Origin: Verrucomicrobiota bacterium
GTDB lineage: Bacteria; Verrucomicrobiota; Verrucomicrobiia; CAIQCK01
DNA: 43,066 bases
Direction: 5' to 3'
NCBI GenBank assembly: GCA_016235595.1
Contig: JACRJX010000045.1
Coordinates: forward strand, 1 to 43,066
The notes under the pieces are model-generated. The model was not told where the DNA came from. It made no database searches and saw only the letters and a list, made by a program, of their open reading frames with translations. Position 1 is the first letter of the stretch; each line of letters starts with the position of its first letter. Shown here piece after piece: positions 34,273-40,805 of this stretch. Made by a program: the position numbers and the translations under genes.

Positions 34273-35496
34273 TCAACGCTCGTAAACCTTTGCCGCGCTG
34301 GTGAAGCCCCGGACTTCCGTGCCGCTCTTGCCGGGAAACGCCTCGAACTTCAACTTCCGATTCGGCAATACTTGCGCGAGCACGACGCCCTGCACCACAT
34401 CGGCATCATGGCGCAGTTGCTCTCGACCGTTGCTGCCAAGCCGCCCCCAAAGCAATTCGTATTTCACCACACCGTCGCGCTCACCGATCATCGCCGGGTC
34501 GGGCGCGTTACCCTTCACCCAGAACTGGCTGGCGCGGCCGTTGTAGTTGCCGATGGAGACGACGATGATCTTCGGATCGAGGTGGTGATAAGCGATGGCA
34601 AGATGGCCCACCCAGTAGTCAATGCGCCGATTCAATCCCGCGTAACCGCCCGTGCCTTCTTCATACCAGTTGCCACCCAGCTTGCCGTCAACGTCGTAAT
34701 CAATCCGCCCCCCAAACGGCGCCACCTTCCGCGCGCTCTTCTTGATCAGTTGGCTTCGCAGGGGTTCATCCACGTAATCAAACGGATCCACGACGTGCGG
34801 TTTCTGCGGATCACGATTCAGGAACTGTTCCAGCTTCACGAAGCCTTTGCGGGTAAAACGGGTGTCAATCAGGGCGAAGTCGAAAGTCTGGTTGCCGACT
34901 TTGCCAATCACCTGCCCGGCCTTGACGGGAATGCGCACGTTCACGGGCCGCCCGGGCTGCACGCCGCCGGGCACTTGCTTCATAATAGCCGCATCCACTT
35001 CGATGAGATGGTCCACATAGCTCCAGACGTGGGCGGAGTGCTCGATGAACACCTTCAGATCCACCGCGCGGTCAAACACCGTCGGGTCATACTTCGCCTG
35101 TCCGCCCGCAGGATTCGGCCGCCACTGAAGCATGACCACGAAACCGTCGGCCACCGCCACCACATCATAGATCTGGCTGAAATCACGGTTGTCGGCGCGC
35201 GGCCCGTTCGGATTCCCGCTCCGCCCCTGGCCCTGATTCACCGCGCCCTTTGGCACGAAATAGATATGATCGCTCGGCGTCGTATGCCCGCTCTGCATGT
35301 TGCCCAGCGGGATGATGCAGCCAATGTCATCCAAGCGTAACGGGAAACTCTTGAGCCTGACCGGGCCTTCGCCCTTGGTCTGACCACGGCTCCACATCTG
35401 GTTCATCAAGGTCGCGGTGGGAGCAGGTGGCGCGTCAGCCGCAATAGCGCTCGTGACGAGGGCGATGGCTGCCAGCCAGAAGACGACAAAGTTCAT
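34273..35496 (-). CDS. Secreted M23/lysostaphin-fold-like protein
   Basis: A 407-residue exported protein with signal MNFVVFWLAAIALVTSAIAA. The middle has the order of motifs seen in M23-type beta-barrels: GNMQSGHTTPSDHIYFVP (H-x-x-P-x-D-H), VVAVADGFVVMLQW, FIEHSAHVWSYVDHL and VKAGQVIGKVGNQTFDFALID. The H-x-x-x-D-type zinc ligands are only partly recognisable, so peptidase activity is uncertain. The C-terminal 150 residues are of unknown type. It is on the opposite strand to its ceramidase neighbours and is flanked by gene scars on both sides (34214-34258 and 35541-35820), which suggests it arrived by rearrangement. Confidence 0.6.
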   Translation of the reverse strand: MNFVVFWLAAIALVTSAIAADAPPAPTATLMNQMWSRGQTKGEGPVRLKSFPLRLDDIGCIIPLGNMQSGHTTPSDHIYFVPKGAVNQGQGRSGNPNGPRADNRDFSQIYDVVAVADGFVVMLQWRPNPAGGQAKYDPTVFDRAVDLKVFIEHSAHVWSYVDHLIEVDAAIMKQVPGGVQPGRPVNVRIPVKAGQVIGKVGNQTFDFALIDTRFTRKGFVKLEQFLNRDPQKPHVVDPFDYVDEPLRSQLIKKSARKVAPFGGRIDYDVDGKLGGNWYEEGTGGYAGLNRRIDYWVGHLAIAYHHLDPKIIVVSIGNYNGRASQFWVKGNAPDPAMIGERDGVVKYELLWGRLGSNGREQLRHDADVVQGVVLAQVLPNRKLKFEAFPGKSGTEVRGFTSAAKVYER

Positions 35497-35540
35497 GTCC
35501 TTAATAACGCCTCACGGCGGTTTTTGTTGGAAAGATTCTA

Positions 35541-35820
35541 AAAGATTGCGACTGTCTGCTCGCGCCCGAATGGCAGAAGTTGTTTGAGGAAAAGGGGGCG
35601 TGTCCGAGTATTTCTGTGTGCGGAAAACAACAGGAAGACGAGTGATGCGATTTGCTGGTAGGGCGAATCGTCCCGATGAGCCGCGGGCCGCGCATATCGG
35701 ACGCCGGCGGCTCGGCAGGGACGCCTCGCCCTACCTGCAAAACCCTATGAGCTTTCTACCCAATACACAGATTTTCGGACACGCTCGGAAAAGGTGACCG
35801 CCATTTTGAAGAATGCTGTG
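35541..35820 (+). pseudogene. 3' fragment of a ceramidase-like gene, split by a MITE-like element
   Basis: Bases 35541-35595 and 35795-35820 together match the last 80 bases of paralog 3 (31386-32879): the first part encodes KDCDCLLAPEWQKLFEEK, the second TAILK. Between them lies the 191-bp element at 35596-35786. An extra T near 35814 shifts the frame past the original stop. The rest of the gene is missing, so this is the remnant of a fifth ceramidase-like copy. Upstream of 35541 nothing similar remains before the M23-like gene. Confidence 0.8.
35588..35794. mobile_element. MITE-like element (191 bp) with 8-bp target duplication
   Basis: The element occupies 35596-35786 and is bordered by the direct repeat GGAAAAGG (35588-35595 and 35787-35794). 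The outer ends are inverted repeats: the left reads GGGCGTGTCCGA...CTGTGT, and the right, reverse-complemented, reads GAGCGTGTCCGA...CTGTGT. Inside is a second palindrome (about 35651-35740) with arms TTTGCTGGTAGGGCGA and, reverse-complemented, TTTGCAGGTAGGGCGA. No coding capacity is apparent. It must be moved by a transposase encoded elsewhere. The uninterrupted target can be read from paralog 3. Confidence 0.8.
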
Positions 35821-35835
35821 AACGCGCTCAGTCTT

Positions 35836-35920
35836 CGCCACCTCAACGAGGTGGCGCGAGGATGTTCCCTGTCTTTGGCGGCGTCTCTGACCGCCATGCA
35901 GGCCGGGTCCCCGACCCGGC
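35836..35920. repeat. Two strong hairpins in a gene-poor gap
   Basis: CGCCACCTC/GAGGTGGCG (35836-35856, 3-nt loop) and GCCGGGTC/GACCCGGC (35902-35920, 3-nt loop) are perfect stems 45 bp apart. Neither is followed by a T-run. They resemble dispersed palindromic repeats and are not typical terminators. The 522-bp gap between the M23-like and hemerythrin genes otherwise holds only the gene scar, the MITE-like element and the hemerythrin leader. Confidence 0.5.
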
Positions 35921-36002
35921 GCGGCCATTAGCATGTTCGTGTCAGTTGTGGCGGGCAAACGCGCGTCTATATTCGCGCGCATGAATACACCGAGGCGGAG
36001 GA

Positions 36003-36011
36003 AAAGGAGGA
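36003..36011 (+). promoter_or_regulatory. Strong ribosome binding site of the hemerythrin gene
   Basis: AAAAGGAGG lies 7 nt before ATG 36019. It is among the best Shine-Dalgarno matches in this window, where many genes have none, and it fixes the hemerythrin start. Confidence 0.7.
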
Positions 36012-36018
36012 TCATCCC

Positions 36019-36483
36019 ATGAAGGTCACCGATGTGCTTGTGAGCCATCACGCGTTTCTTCGGGGCATGTTCGTCGCCATGGAGCACGCGCTGGAGAGAG
36101 TGGAGACTGTGGAGGAAGTGAGAGTCGTGGCGCGGGTGGCGGAAGGGTTGTTGCGCGGCCACACGGAGGCCGAGGAGAGTCTGTTGTTCAGGTCGCTGGA
36201 CGCGTTGCTGACGGAACAGGGGAAGACCTCGCAGTTTTACATGCAGCACAAGGAACACACGGCCCTGCTGAAACAGGCGCAGACGGCCCGGAGTGCAAGC
36301 GAGGGCCGCAGCGACTTGTTGCTGGCGTTCCGCATTCTGCGCGCGCATTTCCACGAGGAGGAGCGGCTCGTTCTCCGGGTGGCGCAGACTGCGTTTCAGC
36401 CCGAGTCGCTGGAGACGCTCGGCAAGGCGTGGTTGGACCGCCATGCGCTGAACGGCGGCGTCGAACCCCTGGCGCCCTCGTGA
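36019..36483 (+). CDS. Hemerythrin HHE-domain protein
   Basis: A 154-residue four-helix-bundle protein. The iron-binding pattern of HHE hemerythrins is visible: SHHAFLRG (H10/H11), GHTEAEE, QHKEHTALL and HFHEEER, in the right order and spacing. Such proteins bind a di-iron centre and serve in oxygen or nitric-oxide sensing, oxygen storage or iron repair. There is no fused signalling domain, so it is a stand-alone cytoplasmic form. It has a strong ribosome binding site and no obvious functional link to its neighbours. Confidence 0.88.
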   Translation: MKVTDVLVSHHAFLRGMFVAMEHALERVETVEEVRVVARVAEGLLRGHTEAEESLLFRSLDALLTEQGKTSQFYMQHKEHTALLKQAQTARSASEGRSDLLLAFRILRAHFHEEERLVLRVAQTAFQPESLETLGKAWLDRHALNGGVEPLAPS

Positions 36484-36579
36484 CGCGGAACAAACCGGAG
36501 CCATTATCATCGCCGCGTGCGGGCAGGCGGCCTGCATCGCCAACCATCGTCGGCCGGGACGGCCGAGACTACAATTCGC

Positions 36580-37242
36580 TCATCGGCGCAGCGCGCCAAT
36601 CAACTCGTCAATCTTATTCGCCACCGCCTGCACTTCGCTCTGCGTCGGCGGATCGCTCACAATCAGACTGAGCGTTGCGATGCCGTTGCTGTTGCTGCTC
36701 GTGCCGTTGATGGCGTCAGCGAGTTGTTGCGCGGTCACTTCTCCCGGCGGGCCGGCGGGGCCGGGTGCGCCGTCGTTTCCAGCCGGTCCGACCGCCCCCG
36801 GTTCCCCTTGCGGCCCCTGCCCGCCGGTTGCGCCTGTGGGGCCGACGATCGTCAACGGCTTCCAGCGGTTGTCTTGATCCGGCGGCGGTCCGGAGACGCC
36901 GTCCTGAAATGAAACATAAACATTGCCGTTGTAGGTGACGAGGTCGCCGCTGTTGTAGCTATTCCATGGTTCCCAATCGCCGCGCATGGTGAAGTTCGGT
37001 CCCGGCGGTCCCGCTGGCCCCGGTTCCCCGGCGGGGCCTTGCGGTCCTGGCGCGCCATCGCTGCCGGCGGGTCCGGCTGGGCCGGCATTTCCCGGATCGC
37101 CCTTGTCGCCTTTCGATCCGGGCGGCCCTTGCGGCCCGACGGGAATCGAGTCTATGTCCGCTTTGAGGCCCGTGAGTTGGCCGCGCATCTCCGCCGCATT
37201 CAGCGGCGAGTTGTCGGCGGGAAGGTTTGGATCAAAGGGCAT
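36580..37242 (-). CDS. Collagen-like protein with an internal CBM5/12-like module
   Basis: A 220-residue protein. Gly-X-Y triplets fill residues 36-82 (GPQGPPGSKGDKGDPG...) and 134-167 (GPTGATGGQGPQGEPG...). Between them, residues about 86-130 (GDWEPWNSYNSGDLVTYNG and a following SFQDGVSG...W) resemble the small CBM5/12 chitin-binding module seen in chitinases and phage fibres. The C-terminus ends KIDELIGALRR. No signal peptide is visible. The arrangement suggests a trimeric fibre with a sugar-binding insert, as in surface or phage-like fibres. It lies downstream of the FN3 gene on the same strand, with a GCTGATAGCT-type repeat between them. Confidence 0.8.
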   Translation of the reverse strand: MPFDPNLPADNSPLNAAEMRGQLTGLKADIDSIPVGPQGPPGSKGDKGDPGNAGPAGPAGSDGAPGPQGPAGEPGPAGPPGPNFTMRGDWEPWNSYNSGDLVTYNGNVYVSFQDGVSGPPPDQDNRWKPLTIVGPTGATGGQGPQGEPGAVGPAGNDGAPGPAGPPGEVTAQQLADAINGTSSNSNGIATLSLIVSDPPTQSEVQAVANKIDELIGALRR

Positions 37243-37246
37243 TGGT

Positions 37247-37314
37247 TAGCTTTCAGTTGTCAGCTATCAGCTACCAGTGTCTGGCTGACGGCTGATAGCT
37301 GATCGCTGATAGCT
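37247..37314. repeat. GCTGATAGCT-type dispersed repeat, hairpin-forming
   Basis: The gap between the FN3 and collagen-like genes consists almost entirely of AGCTATCAGC on one side and two copies of GCTGATAGCT on the other, which can pair. Related AGCTGA/TCAGCT-rich tracts lie at 39232-39261, 40411-40441 and 42881-42912. Confidence 0.6.
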
Positions 37315-37325
37315 CCTTTCACTTC

Positions 37326-38063
37326 TCACATACTCATGTGCTGGCTCGGGTCGCTCCAATCGCTGTAGCCCGTCGAGCCGCCGACGGCGCGGACCTGGAC
37401 CTGATACAGCGTGCCCGCGGTCAGACCGCCGACCGGCATGGCGCGCGAGTCCGTGAAAATACCGCCGGACTGGAGCGGGCCAAGCGTGCCGCCGGTCACC
37501 ACGCCATAGCGGACCTCGTAACTGTGCGCGTTCGGCACCGCCTTGACCTTCACCACCAGTTGGCCTGTCATGCCGTTGCCCAAAGTGACGATGATCGGCT
37601 TCTCCAGCAGCTGCTGCGTGCGGTTCGTGCTCACCGCATGGAAACCACTCGAAAGCAGCGTGGCCAGGTCATTGTTACAGTTCAACTCCACATAGCTGCC
37701 GAGCTGGCGCAGCAGCGCGATCAATGCCTCGCGCTTGTTATTCTTCTCGGCCGTGGCCGCCGTGCCACCTTGTTCCATCGCGTTGATTGCGTCGCTGAAC
37801 TCCGTCACCGCCGCCTGCAACGCCACCTTTGTCACCGGCGGCGTCGGGAAGGCGGCGTTCTCGTAAAGATTGTCAATCACGCCGCCGGCCACGTCCTCGA
37901 CCACGTGGTCAGGCTCGCCGGCAAAACCATAAGACACTCTCAGATGGGGCATTTTACTTTTCCTTTCCGGCGCCGTGCCGTCCCACGTCAGGCCGGGAGC
38001 GTCCCAAGCAAACGGTTTGCCTTGGGCGTCCTTGCCATCCCACGTGATCGCTTTCGGGGCCAT
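37326..38063 (-). CDS. Fibronectin type III domain protein
   Basis: A 245-residue protein. Residues 1-35 are a Trp/Gly/Asp-rich leader (ITWDGKDAQGKPFAWDAPGLTWDG). A helical middle follows (about 38-150, including a DAINAMEQGGTAATAEKNNKREAL-type segment). The C-terminal 85 residues are one FN3 domain (VKVKAVPNAHSYEVRYGVV ... LTAGTLYQVQVRAVGGSTGYSDWSDP). A binding site AAAAGGAAC precedes the ATG. Similar leader-helix-FN3 proteins are common in Verrucomicrobiota; their role is unknown. No signal peptide is present. It probably forms a transcription unit with the collagen-like gene. Confidence 0.75.
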   Translation of the reverse strand: MAPKAITWDGKDAQGKPFAWDAPGLTWDGTAPERKSKMPHLRVSYGFAGEPDHVVEDVAGGVIDNLYENAAFPTPPVTKVALQAAVTEFSDAINAMEQGGTAATAEKNNKREALIALLRQLGSYVELNCNNDLATLLSSGFHAVSTNRTQQLLEKPIIVTLGNGMTGQLVVKVKAVPNAHSYEVRYGVVTGGTLGPLQSGGIFTDSRAMPVGGLTAGTLYQVQVRAVGGSTGYSDWSDPSQHMSM

Positions 38064-38203
38064 GTTGTTCCTTTTACGCTTCCGGTTGATCGTTCACACC
38101 TACATCGGGATGCTGCAAAAGGGCGGCGCTGCCTTCCTCCCATACTCGTCCATTCGCGCGCGGGGCAAAACAGGCCGCCCCACCGGCCCTCCACCGCCTC
38201 AGA

Positions 38204-38581
38204 CAAAACATCCTTGTTGAGCAAGGAAACATCCTCATTGAGCAAAGAGGTTAACTGACGCCATGAGGAAACATCTTTGTTGAGCAAGGAAACATCTTCA
38301 TTGAACAAAGAGGTTAACTGACGCCACGAGGAAACATCTTTGTTGAGCAAGGAAACATCTTTGTTGAGCAAGGAAACATCTTTGTTGAGCAAGGAAACAT
38401 CTTTGTTGAGCAAGGAAACATCTTTGTTGAGCAAGGAAACATCTTTGTTGAGCAAGGAAACATCTTCATTGAACAAAGAGGTTAACTGACGCCATGAGGA
38501 AACATCCTTGTTGAACAAGGAAACATCTTCATTGAACAAAGAGGTTAACTGACGCCATGAGGAAACATCTTTATTGAAGGA
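38204..38581. repeat. Tandem 21-bp repeat array, 18 units
   Basis: Eighteen contiguous 21-bp units. Read on the minus strand they form heptads of three kinds: LLNKDVS (most common, six identical in a row), SWRQLTS (four), and the variants LFNEDVS, LLNEDVS and LFNKDVS. SWRQLTS is nearly always followed by an E-type unit. Every unit is a multiple of 3 bp and the minus frame stays open through the array and beyond (37988-38821), but the start is unclear, so I list it as a repeat and not as a gene. The plus strand is interrupted by stops in the GTTAACTGA element. Confidence 0.85.
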
Positions 38582-38754
38582 AACGGTTAACCGAACGCCC
38601 CAAAAAACCCGATTTTCGCTCAAGAACCCCATTTCCCGGCCCAACCGCCCCTTCTCCTGTGCAAAAACAGCCACTTTCCGCCCGCCGAAGCCTCGAAATG
38701 GTTCGCCGGAGGCGGCTGCCGGCAAAGACCGCCGAATGAATGGCAGGGGTGCGT

Positions 38755-39057
38755 TCACTGCAATTGGGCCAAGACAAAAGGCGAGGCGCGATCCAAAACC
38801 GCCGCTCTTCGTGGGCGGCACGCCCGGAAAAACTCCCCCAGCTTCGCGTAGTCCGGGGTTTCAAAACAGAACAGAATCGGCAACATCACATCCGACGAAG
38901 GCCGCGCCAGACCGGACTCAATCTTCCGCAGATACCGAGTCGAGATCCCGATCCGCTCTGCGAACTCATCCTTCGAGAGCTCGAGTCGCTCGCGACAAGC
39001 CCTGACGCCTTTACCGAAGGCTCGCTGCTTTTCCGGGTCTGGAAGCACTCCATCCAT
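38755..39057 (-). CDS. XRE-family helix-turn-helix regulator
   Basis: A 100-residue DNA-binding protein. FGKGVRACRERLELSKDEFAERIGISTRYLRKIESGLARPSSDVMLPI (residues about 14-62) is a complete HTH_3/XRE domain, with the recognition helix in ISTRYLRKIESG. The remaining 38 residues have no second domain; a basic patch RACRPRRAAVLDR is present. Such small regulators often control mobile-element or toxin-antitoxin genes. The promoter region upstream (39058-39190) holds a GTTTCTGAAAC palindrome that may be its operator. Start ATG 39057. Confidence 0.85.
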   Translation of the reverse strand: MDGVLPDPEKQRAFGKGVRACRERLELSKDEFAERIGISTRYLRKIESGLARPSSDVMLPILFCFETPDYAKLGEFFRACRPRRAAVLDRASPFVLAQLQ

Positions 39058-39111
39058 ACCCGCGCTTCTAAGACATTTTTGAAATCCTGCCTAGGTCCTG
39101 CCAGTTCCAAA

Positions 39112-39122
39112 GTTTCAGAAAC
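39112..39122. promoter_or_regulatory. Possible XRE operator palindrome
   Basis: GTTTC-A-GAAAC is an 11-bp perfect palindrome about 55 bp upstream of the XRE gene, in an AT-richer stretch. Autoregulation by XRE proteins from such sites is common, but no second copy was seen, so this is weak. Confidence 0.25.
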
Positions 39123-39156
39123 CGAAAATGCCCCTTTTTGACGCTTCCCCAAACTC

Positions 39157-39192
39157 TTCACTTTTAACTTCTAACTCTCAACTCACGGAACG
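39157..39192 (+). repeat. Left copy of a 36-bp direct repeat flanking the 39326-40399 gene
   Basis: TTCACTTTTAACTTCTAACT...CTCAACTCACGGAACG matches bases 40451-40486 at 28 of 36 positions in the same orientation. Just after it (39191-39204) is GGGGCGTGTCCG, which is also the outer end of the MITE-like element at 35596. Confidence 0.5.
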
Positions 39193-39325
39193 GGGCGTGT
39201 CCGCATCTTCATCCCCAAGCCGGTCTTTCCTCGCTGAAAACTGAAAGCTGATGGCTGATCGTCTCAACCCGTTCTTGCCCTGCCTGGGCGACTTTCGCTA
39301 AACTCCGCTGCCGAGTTGGTGGCAC

Positions 39326-40399
39326 ATGCGATCCGAGCCAATAAAACATAGTTCGTTCGACTCCATCTATCGGCACGAATACACCGTCGTCGAAGAACGC
39401 CACGGCGATGTCAGCCTCTTCCCCCACACCGACCAGCTTCCCGTCATCTCCCGCGCCATCAACCTCGAATTCTACGGCGGTCTGCCGTCCAGCATCGCCC
39501 GCGTGAACCATCGCGGCGACGGCTTCCACAAGATCGTGCTCAAACAATCCGTGGACTCGTTTTGCTTCATGGTCAACGGCACGCGAGCGGACCGGCTTCG
39601 TCTCTATGGGCTACCCGACAACGACCTCGTCTTCAAAGTTGCCGTCGTCCAACAGATCACCGAGCAGACCCAGCGCGGCCTGCATCATCGCTTCCGCCTC
39701 TACTCCGGCGACCGTTTCTTTTCCGACATCCAACTCTGCGGCAAGAACGTCGTCTTCACCGACCACGTCCTCCAGAGGTTCTCCGCGCGCGCGTCCGACC
39801 CGACCATCAACGACACCTACATGTTGCTCCGGCATCTTTATGGAGCGGCCATCATCTCCATGACCGTCGGCCCCGGCCCCGCCCTTATCGTGCCCGACGG
39901 CAGTAGCCTCATCGCCTTTCCCTACGAAGAGACCGATACCGAATACATCCTCACCACCTGTCTGACGGTTAATGAAATCCACACCCTCGAATTCGATCTG
40001 CCGCCGCGGGTCATGCACTTCCACTACGGCCCCGGCTACATCCCGCCGCGCATCCACACATGGATTCCGACCGATCTTGTGCTCGCACATCACAAAGCCT
40101 GGACTCGGAAAGAACCTCGAACCGAGATGCCGCCTCTTCCCAGGAAACCTTTAACGTGGAACTGGCTGGCCTGTCATGCCCGCGACTACACGATCAAACG
40201 CGGTTACGGTCCCGGCGCCAGCCTTTGCTTCTTCGACTACCTGCCCGGCCCCTTTGTTGCCGAAACCAAACCCGGCGTGCCCCTTCCCCGCGTTGATGAA
40301 CTTTTCATCTACAAGAAGATTCACCCCGAATACGACTGGGACACCGCCTTCGCCGAACGCGACGCCAAAATCACCCGCCCCAAACTCTCCACGGTCTAG
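39326..40399 (+). CDS. Unknown conserved-looking protein between direct repeats
   Basis: A 357-residue soluble protein with no signal peptide or membrane segment. Visible features: an aromatic- and histidine-rich composition (HHRFRLYSGDRFFSD, MHFHYGPGYIPPRIH, KIHPEYDWD), a FTDHVLQRFSARAS segment near residue 150, and a proline-rich MPPLPRKPLTWNW segment near 270. I do not recognise the family. A normal codon pattern and no frameshifts argue that it is real. The gene stands alone, bounded on both sides by repeats (39157-39261 and 40411-40486), like a cassette. No function is proposed. Confidence 0.55.
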   Translation: MRSEPIKHSSFDSIYRHEYTVVEERHGDVSLFPHTDQLPVISRAINLEFYGGLPSSIARVNHRGDGFHKIVLKQSVDSFCFMVNGTRADRLRLYGLPDNDLVFKVAVVQQITEQTQRGLHHRFRLYSGDRFFSDIQLCGKNVVFTDHVLQRFSARASDPTINDTYMLLRHLYGAAIISMTVGPGPALIVPDGSSLIAFPYEETDTEYILTTCLTVNEIHTLEFDLPPRVMHFHYGPGYIPPRIHTWIPTDLVLAHHKAWTRKEPRTEMPPLPRKPLTWNWLACHARDYTIKRGYGPGASLCFFDYLPGPFVAETKPGVPLPRVDELFIYKKIHPEYDWDTAFAERDAKITRPKLSTV

Positions 40400-40450
40400 T
40401 TTTTCCTTTGGCTGAGAGCTGGAACTGAAACCTGACAGCTTTCGGAATTC

Positions 40451-40486
40451 TTCACTCTGAATTCTCCACTCTCAACTCGCGGAACG
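40451..40486 (+). repeat. Right copy of the 36-bp direct repeat
   Basis: TTCACTCTGAATTCTCCACT...CTCAACTCGCGGAACG, matching 39157-39192 at 28 of 36 positions. It is preceded at 40411-40441 by a GCTGAGAGCT tract similar to the one at 39232-39261 on the other side of the gene. Confidence 0.5.
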
Positions 40487-40535
40487 TCACCCCGCCCGTC
40501 CCAAAACAAACACCCAACAGGCTCCGTGATCAAAG

Positions 40536-40736
40536 TTGAAAGAGCCTTTCCCGCTACTTCCTTGCCATAATCAGCCGTTTTCCGCTACAGCCGCGGCGAG
40601 GTTGACGATAAACTTCTTCCATCATCCACGCTGCCAATGGGCCTTGAAGATCTTGCCAGAAAACGTTCAGCAGTTCTCCAACCGAGTGGAAGCCATCGCC
40701 GCCGGCAAGAAGCCGTGCCTGGCGTGCAAACCATGA
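40536..40736 (+). CDS. Ada-type zinc-binding domain, stand-alone or gene fragment
   Basis: A 66-residue frame from TTG 40536. Residues about 27-66 (FFHHPRCQWALKILPENVQQ, then FSNRVEAIAAGKKPCLACKP) match the pattern of Ada-like metal-binding modules: H-x-x-x-C-x-W-A near the start and G-x-x-P-C-x-x-C-x-P at the end, with three cysteines. In Ada proteins this fold repairs methyl phosphotriesters; lone copies at the ends of nucleases and other proteins also exist. The first 26 residues are unlike a domain and the start is weak, so it may be the surviving 3' end of a larger gene. It converges with the Sll1717-like ATPase gene. Confidence 0.45.
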   Translation: MKEPFPLLPCHNQPFSATAAARLTINFFHHPRCQWALKILPENVQQFSNRVEAIAAGKKPCLACKP

Positions 40737-40805
40737 CAACAACTTCCCATGTTTCGATCAACGCAGCAACTCGATAAGCACGACCGCAAGCACGCCTGTG
40801 CCAAA

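Noticed and set aside
37338..38258. A 306-residue plus-strand frame across the FN3 gene and into the repeat array
   Set aside because: Arg/His-rich antisense product; the minus strand has an FN3 domain and a ribosome binding site.
38204..38581. CRISPR-like array
   Set aside because: The 21-bp units are directly contiguous with no unique spacers, and no cas gene is near.
37988..38821. A 277-residue minus-strand gene spanning the heptad array
   Set aside because: It is open throughout, but it overlaps both the XRE gene and the start of the FN3 gene and lacks a convincing start; kept as a finding on the repeat, not as a gene.
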